Shown here piece by piece: positions 46,678 to 55,126 of a stretch of 64,000 nucleotides of DNA. Both the position numbers and the translations under genes were made by a program. Location: NCBI GenBank assembly GCA_963709765.1, contig CAVPXL010000006.1:162344-226343 (forward strand). Direction: 5' to 3'. The stretch is from Roseitranquillus sp963709765. GTDB lineage: Bacteria > Pseudomonadota > Alphaproteobacteria > Rhodobacterales > Rhodobacteraceae. How positions within the stretch are numbered: position 1 is the stretch's first letter; every line of letters begins with the position of its first letter. The notes beneath the pieces were generated by a model. The model worked only from the letters and a program-made list of their open reading frames with translations, ran no database searches and was not told the DNA's origin.

Positions 46678-47394
46678 TCACCGGTCGCGGCGCCGCACCA
46701 ATTGCCGCAGCACGCCATGCAGGATCTGGGCGTCGCCGCGGGTCAGCGGCATCCGGCTCCAGAGATTGCGCAGGTTGCGTTTCATGTGGGCGGCCTTGGC
46801 CTCTGGAAAGAAGAAGCCGGCGGCGTCGAGCGCGGATTCGTAATGCTCGGCCAGCTTCTCGATCTCGATCGCGGCGGCGCGCCCGGTTCCGGTCTCCGGC
46901 GTCGGATCGCGGCCCTGACGGCGCCACTCGTAGGCCATGAGCAGAACCCCCTGCGCGAGGTTGAGCGACGGGAAGTCCGGGTTGACTGGCACCGTCACGA
47001 TGGCGCTCGCGCGGGCGATGTCCTCGTTCTCGAGCCCGGCCCGTTCGGGACCGAAGAGGAGCCCCACGCGCTGGCCCTCGGCGATGCGCTGGCGGGCCAG
47101 CGTCATGGCGGCCTCGGGCGTCAGCACGTCCTTGACGAGCCCGCGCGGGCGCGCCGTCGTGGCCAGCACCAGGTGACAGTCGGCGACCGCCTCGGCGGTG
47201 GTGGCATGCAGCGCCGCTTCGTCCAGCAGGCGGCCGGCCCCGCTCGCCATCGCCACCGCACGCGAATTGGGCCAGCCGTCGCGCGGTCCCACCACGCGCA
47301 TCCGGTCGAGGCCGAAATTCCACATCGCGCGGGCGGCGGCGCCGATGTTTTCGCCCATCTGCGGGTTGACGAGAATGATTGCCGGCTGCTGCAT
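46678..47394 (-). CDS. RNA methyltransferase, TrmJ/TrmH family
   Basis: SPOUT-fold 2'-O-methyltransferase of 238 aa, start ATG 47394. The TrmH/TrmJ motifs are PQMGENIGAAARAMWNFGL, the SAM knot GLLFGPERAGLENEDI and VPVNPDFPSLNLAQGVLLMAYEW. A C-terminal helical extension (SRMPLTRGDAQILHGVLRQL) matches TrmJ, which methylates nucleotide 32 of several tRNAs. Position 32 specificity is an inference from this extension. The ctaA start lies about 75 bp downstream on the same strand. Confidence 0.9.
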   Translation of the reverse strand: MQQPAIILVNPQMGENIGAAARAMWNFGLDRMRVVGPRDGWPNSRAVAMASGAGRLLDEAALHATTAEAVADCHLVLATTARPRGLVKDVLTPEAAMTLARQRIAEGQRVGLLFGPERAGLENEDIARASAIVTVPVNPDFPSLNLAQGVLLMAYEWRRQGRDPTPETGTGRAAAIEIEKLAEHYESALDAAGFFFPEAKAAHMKRNLRNLWSRMPLTRGDAQILHGVLRQLVRRRDR

Positions 47395-47491
47395 CGGGCG
47401 CCTGTTAGGCGGGGCGCGGCGCGGACGCAAGGTGTGGCCAAGGGACCGGGCCCGGCGTAAGAGGCGACTCCATCGGCAGCGGAGCGAGCAG

Positions 47492-48109
47492 ATGAGCAAC
47501 GACGAGCGACCGCAGATCTATCTGGTGACCCCGCCGCTTCTGCAGGAGGGGTTCGTCGATGTGCTGTCGGAAGTGCTCGACACCTTGCCGGTCGCCTGTG
47601 TCCGGCTGGCGCTCGCGGCCGAGGACGAGGGCGACATCGCCCGTGCGGCCGATCAGGTGCGCGAGACCTGTCACGCGCGCGACGTTCCCGTGGTGATCGC
47701 GCAGCATGGATGGCTGGTCGAGCGGCTGGGCCTCGACGGGGTGCATCTGCTCGACGGAGCGCGATCGGTGCGCAAGTGGCGCAAGGAACTCGACAAGGAT
47801 GCGATCATCGGCGCCTATTGCGCCGCCTCGCGCCACGACGGCTTGAACGCCGGCGAGGCCGCGGCCGACTACGTCTCCTTCGGCCCGGTGCGGGCGAGCG
47901 ATCTTGGCGACGGAACTTGCGCGCCCCACGATCTTTTCGCCTGGTGGTCCGAGGTGGTCGAGGTGCCCGTGGTTGCCGAAGGCGCGTTCGATCTCGAGAC
48001 CGCGGGCGCGCTGGCGTCGGTGGTGGATTTCGTCGCCCTCGGCCGCGAGATCTGGAACACGCCCGAACCGATCGAGACCCTCAGGAAGTATATCGAGGCA
48101 ATCGGTTAG
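47492..48109 (+). CDS. Thiamine-phosphate synthase-like (ThiE/TenI family) protein
   Basis: TIM-barrel protein of 205 aa, start ATG 47492 with GGAGCGAG upstream. The TMP synthase/TenI pattern is visible: IYLVTPPLL, VPVVIAQHGWLVERLGLDGVHLLDG, GAYCAASRHDGLNAGEAAADYVSFGPV and VPVVAEGAF. Some ThiE pyrophosphate-binding residues (the GxxxST segment) are not obvious, so it may be a ThiE homologue of different function, as is common in Rhodobacterales. No other thiamine gene lies nearby. Confidence 0.8.
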   Translation: MSNDERPQIYLVTPPLLQEGFVDVLSEVLDTLPVACVRLALAAEDEGDIARAADQVRETCHARDVPVVIAQHGWLVERLGLDGVHLLDGARSVRKWRKELDKDAIIGAYCAASRHDGLNAGEAAADYVSFGPVRASDLGDGTCAPHDLFAWWSEVVEVPVVAEGAFDLETAGALASVVDFVALGREIWNTPEPIETLRKYIEAIG

Positions 48110-48940
48110 GCGTCGATCTTCAGGCGACTTGTCAATTCCTGCCGGATGATTTCCTCGCATCGGCGCGCGAAATGCTTGCGGCTTTCCTGGTCCCTGACAT
48201 GCAGCGGCGCATGATAGACGATCTCCACCCACCCCTGCCGCGGGGTGGCCAGGACGGCGAGCAGGTGCGGTGCGAAATCCATCCCGCCCCACCAGCCATA
48301 ATGGCGCGGATCGGCGCCCGGCGGTGCGTGGTAGACGAGGGTGACCGGCTGAACCGCGAGCCCTGCGCTGAATTCCTCATGGAAAAAGGCGCTGAAAAGG
48401 GTCGAGCGGAACGGCAGAACCCGTTGCCCGTCCGTCGACGTCCCTTCGGGAAAGAACAGCAGGGTATGGGACATGCGCAGCCGCTCGTGGAGCTGGTCGC
48501 GCTGCCGTCCCGCCTCGCGCGGTGCGCGGTCGATGAAGACGGTTCCTGTTGCGCGCGCGAGCCAGCCGATGCCGGGCCAGTGCGCCACATCGGATTTCGA
48601 CACGAAATAGACGCGCTGGCCGGCGTTGAGGGCGAAGATGTCGAGCCACGACACATGGTTGGAGACGACCGCGCCCTCGTGCACGCGTCGGCCCCGCGTG
48701 ATCCGCCTCATGCCGAGGATCACGAAGGCAGCGCGGCAGACGAACTGGGTGATGTAGGGCGTCACCGGGCGGCGCGGCGCGAAGAGCGGGCGTTCGATCT
48801 GACGCAGCGCGACCAGGATCCCGAGGCCGCCGAAGGTCACCGTCCCGAGGGCGAGTCCGCGCACCAGTACCAGGATCCAGCCGAAGGGCGCCGAACGGGC
48901 GCGGCGGCCGCTCGTCCTCGGAATGCCAGGACAGGCTCAC
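48106..48940 (-). CDS. olsA: 1-acyl-glycerol-phosphate-type acyltransferase, probably OlsA, with one frameshift
   Basis: Lysophospholipid O-acyltransferase of the PlsC family. The catalytic motif NHVSWLD and the FFPEGTSTDG block are present, with HLLAVLATPRQGWVEIVY later. The best start is GTG 48940, overlapping the olsB stop (GTGA). From there MSLSWHSEDERP leads into the domain after a one-base shift at about 48887 (GCC-C-TTC), giving FGWILVLVRGLALG. Otherwise a GTG at 48864 would be used without a shift. Adjacent olsB makes OlsA, which acylates lyso-ornithine lipid, the likely identity. Generic lysophosphatidate acyltransferase is the alternative. Confidence 0.82.
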
Positions 48941-49701
48941 GTCCGCGAGGCGTAGAACGCGGCGGCGCGTTCGTTGAGGCGGCGGGTGTCCATCACAAGG
49001 CAGATGTCGATGGTATTGAAATCGTAGTCGATATAGATACCCTCGCCGACGAATCCGCCGAGCCGGAGATAGGCCTTGATGAGTGCCGGCGTGTCGACCA
49101 TCGCCTGGCGGCGGTCGATCCGGTCTTCGGGCAGCAGATCCATGGACTGGACCGCGCGTGATCGCACGCGCAGGTCCGGCGGGGCCAGGTGGCGGTGGTG
49201 CAGAAGCGAGAGCGGGCCTGCGAGGGGCGTCGGATCGGTGCCGTGGAAGCTGGCGACGCCGAACAGGATCTCGATGCGGTGCTCGGCGACATACCGCGCC
49301 AGCCCGTTCCAGAGTGAGACCAGGGCGGTGCCGCCGCGATAGTCCCGGTGCACGCAGGAGCGGCCCAGTTCCAGCAGCGAACGTCCCCCTTGCCGCAGCG
49401 GAGACAGGTCATACTCGTCTTCGGAATAGAACTGACCCGCCTTGCCGGCCTGATCTTCGCGCATGACGCGGTAGACGCCGACGACCTGGTCGGCCGGGTC
49501 CCGCGCCCGGTCGAGCAGCATGAGGTGGTCGAAATACGGATCGAACCGATCCCGTTCCAGCCGCGCGTCGTGATCGACCAGCGGGCCATCCCCCCCAAGC
49601 TCCTCGACGAAGACCTCGTAGCGCAACCGCTGCACGGCCCGGCGCTCCGCCTCGGAGGCGGCCAGTCGGACTTCAAAAATCGGAGGTCGGTTCATGGGCA
49701 T
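48937..49701 (-). CDS. olsB: Ornithine-acyl-ACP N-acyltransferase OlsB-like (GNAT)
   Basis: The 254-aa product (ATG 49701; ATG 49695 also possible) transfers a 3-hydroxyacyl group to ornithine in ornithine lipid synthesis. Motifs are LRYEVFVEELGGDGPLVDHDA, DHLMLLDRA, VVGVYRVMRED, LLELGRSCVHRDYRGG with the acyl-binding loop, and DYDFNTIDICLVM near the end. These are the acetyltransferase_5/OlsB features. Overlap with the downstream PlsC-type gene supports an olsBA operon. Ornithine lipids are phosphate-free membrane lipids favoured under phosphate limitation. Confidence 0.88.
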   Translation of the reverse strand: MPMNRPPIFEVRLAASEAERRAVQRLRYEVFVEELGGDGPLVDHDARLERDRFDPYFDHLMLLDRARDPADQVVGVYRVMREDQAGKAGQFYSEDEYDLSPLRQGGRSLLELGRSCVHRDYRGGTALVSLWNGLARYVAEHRIEILFGVASFHGTDPTPLAGPLSLLHHRHLAPPDLRVRSRAVQSMDLLPEDRIDRRQAMVDTPALIKAYLRLGGFVGEGIYIDYDFNTIDICLVMDTRRLNERAAAFYASRT

Positions 49702-49795
49702 CGATAACTGGAAGTTCATAAGAAGTGCCGGCGAATGGCGCAAGCGCCTGCCGTTTGACAGAAATCGCGACTATGCTACGGTCTCGCAAACACAA

Positions 49796-49978
49796 TCAGG
49801 GGTCGAATTCCGGCATGAGATCCACACGTTCCGCGTCGATGACGACTTTGCCCGCATGTTCGAAATTGACGGTGACGCGACCGCCGATATTCGACTGTAC
49901 CTGCCCCAGCCCCCAATCGGGACAATCCGGGTGGCGGACCAGCATGCCAGGTTCCAACAGGGCGCTCGTCCCTTCCAT
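49796..49978 (-). CDS. DUF3553 family protein
   Basis: A 60-aa protein starting at ATG 49978 with a near-perfect AAGGAGGT ribosome binding site, which settles the start. The sequence LEPGMLVRHPDCPDWGLGQV followed by GRVTVNFEHAGKVVID is a compact beta-barrel pattern like the DUF3553/UvrD C-terminal tail motif that binds RNA polymerase in PcrA. The function of the stand-alone protein is unknown. It diverges from chpT with only 30 bp between start codons. Confidence 0.85.
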   Translation of the reverse strand: MEGTSALLEPGMLVRHPDCPDWGLGQVQSNIGGRVTVNFEHAGKVVIDAERVDLMPEFDP

Positions 49979-50008
49979 CTGCACCTCCTTGGTTCCGGAC
50001 GACGCAGC

Positions 50009-50605
50009 ATGAGCGAATACGACCTCGAGGCGCTGATCGGCTCGCGCATCTGTCACGACCTCATCAGTCCACTTGGGGCGATCGGCAACGGTGTCGAGCT
50101 TCTGGCCATGTCGGGCGCCGGCGACAGCCCGGAAATCGCGCTGATCAGCGACAGCGTCGAGAACGCAAACGCCCGGATCCGCTATTTCCGCGTCAGCTTC
50201 GGCGCCGCCTCCCCCGGTCAGCGGCTCGCGGGCTCGGAGATCCGTGCGATCCTGTCGGGCTACTGGAAGGACAGCCGGGTCCAGGTCGACTGGCAGGTGC
50301 AGGGCGACGTGGACCGGCAGGATGCGAAGCTGGTGCTGCTCCTGATGCAATGCCTGGAGACGGCGATGCCCTGGGGCGGCCGGCTGACGGTCAGTGGCAA
50401 CGGCGAGAACTGGCAGCTCACCGGCGCGGCCGAGCGGCTGAGCATCGATCGTGATCTGTGGGATCATATCGAGAAACCCGGGAGCGAGTTGACGCCGATC
50501 ACATCGGCCGCCGTGCATTTCGCACTTGCGCCCCGCGCCGCGTTCAAGAACCACCGCGATGTATCGCTGGACCTGAGCCCGACATTGATCACATTGTCCT
50601 TCTAG
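50009..50605 (+). CDS. chpT: Histidine phosphotransferase ChpT
   Basis: Relays phosphate from the hybrid kinase CckA to CtrA and CpdR in the alphaproteobacterial cell-cycle and motility pathway. The 198-aa product starts at ATG 50009. The phosphorylated His is H16 in SRICHDLISPLGAIGNGVELL. The region after about 110 resembles a degenerate HATPase fold (LLLMQCLETAMPWGGRLTV, NGENWQLTGAAERL), as in the ChpT structure, and lacks a functional ATP site. In Rhodobacterales this relay controls motility and gene transfer agents. The stop overlaps the convergent proA stop by 3 bp. Confidence 0.92.
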   Translation: MSEYDLEALIGSRICHDLISPLGAIGNGVELLAMSGAGDSPEIALISDSVENANARIRYFRVSFGAASPGQRLAGSEIRAILSGYWKDSRVQVDWQVQGDVDRQDAKLVLLLMQCLETAMPWGGRLTVSGNGENWQLTGAAERLSIDRDLWDHIEKPGSELTPITSAAVHFALAPRAAFKNHRDVSLDLSPTLITLSF

Positions 50606-51867
50606 GGGCGGATCGTGCCGTTCCCTTCGACCAGATACTTGAAGCTGGTGAGTTGTTCTGCCCCGACCGGGCCGCGCGCGTGCAGCTTGCCTGTCGCGAT
50701 GCCGATTTCGGCCCCCATGCCGAATTCTCCGCCGTCTGCAAACTGGGTGGAGGCGTTGCGCATCAGGATGGCGCTGTCGAGCCGCTGGAAGAAGCGGTTG
50801 GCCGCCGCGTCGTCCTCGGTGATGATGCAGTCGGTGTGATCGCTTCCGTAGTGCCTGATGTGCGCCATGGCATCGTCGATGCTGTCGACCAGACGCGCCG
50901 CGATGACCGCGTCGAGGAATTCCCGGCCCCAATCTTCCTCGCTGGCCTTGATCGTCCCGTCGATCTCGCAAAGCCCGGCGCCCGCACGGACTTCGACGCC
51001 AGCATCAAGAAGCGACCGGATCACCCTGCGGCCGAGCGTGTCGGCGACGGAGCGGTGGATCAGAAGGCACTCGGCCGCGCCGCAAATTCCGGTGCGCCGG
51101 GTCTTGGCATTCAGGACGACCGCGAGCGTTTTTTCCGGATCGGCGGCGGCGTCGATATATATGTGAACGATGCCCTCGAGATGGGCGAAGACCGGTACTC
51201 GCGCCTCGCGTTGTACCAGATCGACCAGCCCGCGCCCGCCGCGCGGAACGATGACGTCGATACAGTCGGTCATGCGGAGCATTTGCGACACCGCGGCGCG
51301 GTCACGGGTGGGCACGAGCTGGATCGCGGCTTCGGGCAGGCCTGCGGCGCGCAGACCGTCGACAAGACAGGCGTAAATCGCGGACGAACTGTGCAGGCTC
51401 TCCGACCCGCCGCGCAGGATGACCGCATTCCCGGCCTTGAGGCAAAGGGCGCCCGCATCCGCCGTGACGTTCGGACGGCTTTCGTAGATCACGCCGATCA
51501 CGCCGAGCGGCGTGCGGACGCGTCGGATGTGCAGGCCGCTGGGCCGATCCCATTCCGAGATCACCTGTCCGACCGGATCTTCCTGCGCCGCGACCGCGCG
51601 CAGGCCAGCCGAGATACCCGAAATCCGCGCGTCGTCGAGCATGAGCCTGTCGAGCATCGCGGCCGAAAGACCCTTTTCGCGCCCGAATTCCAGATCTCGC
51701 GCATTGGCGGCCAGGATTTCCTGTTGGCGGCTTGCGATGGCATCGGCCGCCGCTTCCAGCGCAATTCGCTTGCTCCGGGACGAGGCGAAGGAGAGCTCGG
51801 CGGCCGCGGCGCGCGCGGACGCGCCGATGTCGGCCATGACCTGCGAGATATCGGTGAGATCTTTCAT
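50602..51867 (-). CDS. proA: Gamma-glutamyl phosphate reductase
   Basis: Second enzyme of proline biosynthesis, reducing gamma-glutamyl phosphate to the semialdehyde with NADPH. The 421-aa product starts at ATG 51867, overlapping the proB stop (ATGA). Motifs are RVRTPLGVIGVIYESRPNVTADA, LKAGNAVILRGGSE, and the active-site cysteine region RRTGICGAAECLLI. HYGSDHTDCIITED and the end FKYLVEGNGTIRP are the expected family landmarks. Confidence 0.97.
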   Translation of the reverse strand: MKDLTDISQVMADIGASARAAAAELSFASSRSKRIALEAAADAIASRQQEILAANARDLEFGREKGLSAAMLDRLMLDDARISGISAGLRAVAAQEDPVGQVISEWDRPSGLHIRRVRTPLGVIGVIYESRPNVTADAGALCLKAGNAVILRGGSESLHSSSAIYACLVDGLRAAGLPEAAIQLVPTRDRAAVSQMLRMTDCIDVIVPRGGRGLVDLVQREARVPVFAHLEGIVHIYIDAAADPEKTLAVVLNAKTRRTGICGAAECLLIHRSVADTLGRRVIRSLLDAGVEVRAGAGLCEIDGTIKASEEDWGREFLDAVIAARLVDSIDDAMAHIRHYGSDHTDCIITEDDAAANRFFQRLDSAILMRNASTQFADGGEFGMGAEIGIATGKLHARGPVGAEQLTSFKYLVEGNGTIRP

Positions 51868-52970
51868 AGCACCATGTCGTCCCTGTGGATCAGCGCCGCC
51901 CGGCCGGAATAGCCGAGAATCCGTTCGATGTCACCGGAACGTCGCCCGATGATGCGCATCGCTTCATCGGCCGTGTAGCGCGTCAGACCCTGAGCGACAC
52001 GACGCCCGTCGGGACCGACCACCAGAACCGGGTCGCCGCGCCCGAAATCTCCCGAAACCGAAGTGATGCCGGCCGGCAGGAGAGAGCGTCCCCCTTCAAG
52101 GGCAAGAACCGCGCCCGCGTCGACGCTCAGTTCGCCTTGCGGCTTCATGGCGGCGATCCAGCGCTTGCGCGCGGTCTGCGGATCCGTTTGCGGCGCGAAC
52201 CAGGTCACCGGCGCGCCTGCCTCGAGCGCCCGGAGCGGACGCCGCACGGCGCCCTGGGTGATCGCCATGGCGCACCCGGCCTGGGTGGCCGTCTTGCCCG
52301 CCATCAATTTCGTCCGCATGCCGCCTTTCGACAGGCCGGACCCCACATCGCCGGCCATCGCCGCGATTTCATGGGTGATGCAGTCAACCCGATCGAGCCG
52401 GCGTGCATCGGGATCTCGACGCGGATCGGCTGTGTAAAGGCCATCGATATCGGACAGCAGGATCAGCTGATCGGCCTGGATCGTCACCGCCACCTGGGCC
52501 GCGAGGCGGTCATTGTCGCCGAACCGGATTTCATCCGTCGCGATCGTGTCGTTCTCGTTGACGATCGGCACGACACCGAGCTGCAGCAGATGCTGCATCG
52601 TGGCGCGATAATTCAGATAGCGCCGTCGGTCACGGGAATCTTCCAGTGTCACAAGGACCTGGGCGGTGACGATGTCATGGGGCGCGAGCGCCTCCTCATA
52701 AGCGCGTGCGAGCCGGATCTGACCGACGGCGGCGGAGGCCTGGCTTTGTTCGAGCGAGAGGACCCCGGCGCCGAGCCCCAGCGCGCCACGCCCCAGCGCA
52801 ATCGACCCAGAGGAAACCAGCACCACGTCGATGCCCTGCCCGCGCAACCAGGCGACATCCTCGGCCAGCCCGGCGAGCCAGTCTCTGCGGAGGGCGCCGC
52901 TCGTGACGTCGACAAGCAGGGCGGAGCCGATCTTGACGACCAGGCGCCGCGCCCCGGTCAGGGACGCCAC
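51864..52970 (-). CDS. proB: Glutamate 5-kinase
   Basis: First step of proline biosynthesis. The 368-aa product starts at GTG 52970 and overlaps the obgE 3' end by 13 bp. The kinase domain has VVKIGSALLVD, VVLVSSGSIALGRGAL, PIVNENDTIATDEIRFGDNDRL, LLSDIDGLYTADPR and GGMRTKLMAGKTATQAG. A C-terminal PUA domain (about 275-365, GELSVDAGAVLALE and GLTRYTADEAMRIIG) is present, as in feedback-sensitive ProB proteins. Confidence 0.97.
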   Translation of the reverse strand: MASLTGARRLVVKIGSALLVDVTSGALRRDWLAGLAEDVAWLRGQGIDVVLVSSGSIALGRGALGLGAGVLSLEQSQASAAVGQIRLARAYEEALAPHDIVTAQVLVTLEDSRDRRRYLNYRATMQHLLQLGVVPIVNENDTIATDEIRFGDNDRLAAQVAVTIQADQLILLSDIDGLYTADPRRDPDARRLDRVDCITHEIAAMAGDVGSGLSKGGMRTKLMAGKTATQAGCAMAITQGAVRRPLRALEAGAPVTWFAPQTDPQTARKRWIAAMKPQGELSVDAGAVLALEGGRSLLPAGITSVSGDFGRGDPVLVVGPDGRRVAQGLTRYTADEAMRIIGRRSGDIERILGYSGRAALIHRDDMVL

Positions 52971-53998
52971 GATTGCGGCTCCGCCTCGGCGGCATCTTCG
53001 GCCGCGTCGCCCTGGCCTTCGATCGCCCGTCGCAGCGCCCGAAGAAGTTCGGGCAATCCCTCGCCGCTCACGGCGGACACCGCGAAAACCGGAGCCTGCA
53101 CATGCGCGCGCATGGTCTCGATCCTTTCGTCGCGCATATTCGCGTCCAGGGCATCGACCTTGTTCAGGGCGACGATCCGCCGTCGCCTGTCGAGGTCATT
53201 CCCGTACGCTTCCAGTTCGTGCACGACGACATCGTGATCCGTCACGACATCGTCCGATGTCGCGTCGATCAGATGAAGAAGAACCGAGCACCGCTCCAAA
53301 TGTCCCAGAAACCGGTCGCCGATCCCCTTGCCCTCTGACGCGCCTTCGATGAGACCGGGAATGTCGGCCAGAACCCATTCGCGGTCGTCGATGCGTACGA
53401 CCCCCAGATTCGGGTGCAGGGTCGTGAAGGGATAATCGGCGATCTTGGGGCGGGCATTCGACACGGCCGAGAGGAACGTCGACTTGCCGGCATTGGGAAG
53501 GCCCACGAGACCGGCATCGGCGATCAGCTTGAGACGGAGCCACAAGGTGCGTTCGATTCCGGGCAGCCCGGGATTGGCTTTCCGCGGCGCCTGATTGGTC
53601 GAGGTCTTGAAGTGCAGGTTGCCCCAGCCGCCATTGCCACCTTCAGCGAGCAGGATGCGCTGGCCGATCTCGACAAGGTCGCCGACAACCGTTTCGCCGT
53701 CATCTTCAAGGATCTCGGTGCCGACGGGTACGCGCAGGATCATGTCCTCGCCGCTGCGACCGGTACGCTGCTTGCCCATGCCGGGACGGCCGTTCTTCGC
53801 GAAGAAATGCTGCTGGTAGCGGAAGTCGATGAGGGTATTCAGGCCATCGACCGCTTCCACCCAAACGTCGCCGCCGCGCCCGCCGTCGCCGCCATCCGGG
53901 CCGCCGTATTCGATGTACTTCTCGCGGCGAAAGCTCGTGGCTCCGGCGCCGCCGGAGCCGGATCGAACGTAGATCTTGGCCAGGTCGAGGAACTTCAT
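52958..53998 (-). CDS. obgE: GTPase ObgE/CgtA
   Basis: Essential GTPase in ribosome assembly and growth control. The 346-aa product has the glycine-rich Obg fold (residues 1-155: GSGGAGATSFRREKYIEYGGPDGGDGGRGG). The G domain follows with P-loop GLPNAGKST, switch I YPFTTLHPNLGVV, DIPGLIEG and NKVDALD. The C-terminal OCT domain is absent, as usual in alphaproteobacteria. It lies in the conserved rplU-rpmA-GNAT-obgE-proB-proA order. Confidence 0.97.
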   Translation of the reverse strand: MKFLDLAKIYVRSGSGGAGATSFRREKYIEYGGPDGGDGGRGGDVWVEAVDGLNTLIDFRYQQHFFAKNGRPGMGKQRTGRSGEDMILRVPVGTEILEDDGETVVGDLVEIGQRILLAEGGNGGWGNLHFKTSTNQAPRKANPGLPGIERTLWLRLKLIADAGLVGLPNAGKSTFLSAVSNARPKIADYPFTTLHPNLGVVRIDDREWVLADIPGLIEGASEGKGIGDRFLGHLERCSVLLHLIDATSDDVVTDHDVVVHELEAYGNDLDRRRRIVALNKVDALDANMRDERIETMRAHVQAPVFAVSAVSGEGLPELLRALRRAIEGQGDAAEDAAEAEPQSWRP

Positions 53999-54070
53999 CG
54001 CGTGCGCCTGCAGGAAAAAGGGTTCCCCGCGATAAAGCGAAAGCGACGCGGCCTCAAGACCTGGTCGCGC

Positions 54071-54610
54071 TCACTCCATGCGACGCAGATAGGTCCATGT
54101 GGGAACCTTGGCATTGCGAGCCACCGAAAAAGCCTCGGCATCGCCGAGATAGCTGAAGCCGCAATTGGTCAGGACACGGGCCGAGACCGGATTGTCCTGA
54201 AACACCTCAGCGAAAAGCGTGCGCGATCCATGCGGGTTGGCAGCAAGAATTGCGCGGATCGCCTCGGACGCGATTCCGGTGTTCCAGAAGGCCGGCGCCA
54301 CCCAGTATCCGATTTCGGACTGCTCGCGGCCCATCGGTTCCAGACCGACCAGCCCCATGAACTCCGACTGATCGTGCAGCGAACCGTCGAGCGCCCAGAT
54401 ATCCTCGGTCCTGTCCTCGCTCATGGCACGTCCGACGAAGGCCTCGGCCGCACCAGGCGGCAACGGATGCGGAATGGTCTGCGTCATCCGCGCGACCCGT
54501 TCGTCCGACGAATATAGCCCGATCAGCCCTGCGTCAGAGCGCCGAAGCGGTCGCAGCAGAAACCGGTCCGCTTCGATGACCGGCTGCTCGACTATATGAT
54601 CCAATCTCAT
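54071..54610 (-). CDS. GNAT N-acetyltransferase (RimJ/RimL-like)
   Basis: The 179-aa product starts at ATG 54610. It follows the Acetyltransf_3 pattern: TDRFLLRPLRRSDAGLIGLY-like start (EADRFLLRPLRRSDAG), EFMGLVGLEP, SEIGYWVAPAFWNTGIASEAIRAIL with the acetyl-CoA loop, and FAEVFQDNPVSARVLTNCGFSYLG. The substrate is unknown. It lies between rpmA and obgE, a position occupied by a GNAT gene in many alphaproteobacteria. The 240 bp upstream, to rpmA, hold no gene. Confidence 0.9.
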   Translation of the reverse strand: MRLDHIVEQPVIEADRFLLRPLRRSDAGLIGLYSSDERVARMTQTIPHPLPPGAAEAFVGRAMSEDRTEDIWALDGSLHDQSEFMGLVGLEPMGREQSEIGYWVAPAFWNTGIASEAIRAILAANPHGSRTLFAEVFQDNPVSARVLTNCGFSYLGDAEAFSVARNAKVPTWTYLRRME

Positions 54611-54850
54611 TGCGCGTCTCCTCCCCGAGGCACGCGGCAGGGCACAAACGGCCCGAAACCAATGTGCGTTGCCGCGACAATGTCGCGGTCCTGCGCTCCC
54701 GAATGCAATCTTACCCGACGAAGCGCGGTCTTCGCAAAAGAAGACGAAGAATTGGTTTACGCGGCCGTCAGACAGGCGGCCGGACCTCGCCTGAGGACCG
54801 GCTCGAGACAGGCGGGCGCCTCTCGGGACCCTGGCAATCTGGAGGGCGGA

Positions 54851-55120
54851 TTATTCCGCCGCGGCGGCGCGTTCGACGACCGAAATGAAGGTCCTGCCCT
54901 TCAAGCCCTTGCGGAACTCGACGACACCCTGTTCGGTCGCGAAGATCGTGTGATCGCGACCAAGGCCGACCCCCGAACCCGGCCACCATTTGGTGCCACG
55001 CTGGCGAACGATGATGTTGCCCGGGATCACCGACTCGCCGCCGAATTTCTTGACGCCAAGGCGACGGCCTGCACTGTCGCGACCGTTGCGGGATGAACCG
55101 CCAGCTTTCTTGTGTGCCAT
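54851..55120 (-). CDS. rpmA: 50S ribosomal protein L27
   Basis: The 89-aa product begins MAHKKAGGSSRNGRDSAGRR, the invariant L27 N-terminus that reaches the peptidyl transferase centre. It continues LGVKKFGGESVIPGNIIVRQRGTKWWPG and ends with the basic-acidic tail. It follows rplU by 6 bp. Confidence 0.98.
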   Translation of the reverse strand: MAHKKAGGSSRNGRDSAGRRLGVKKFGGESVIPGNIIVRQRGTKWWPGSGVGLGRDHTIFATEQGVVEFRKGLKGRTFISVVERAAAAE

Positions 55121-55126
55121 GGGGGC

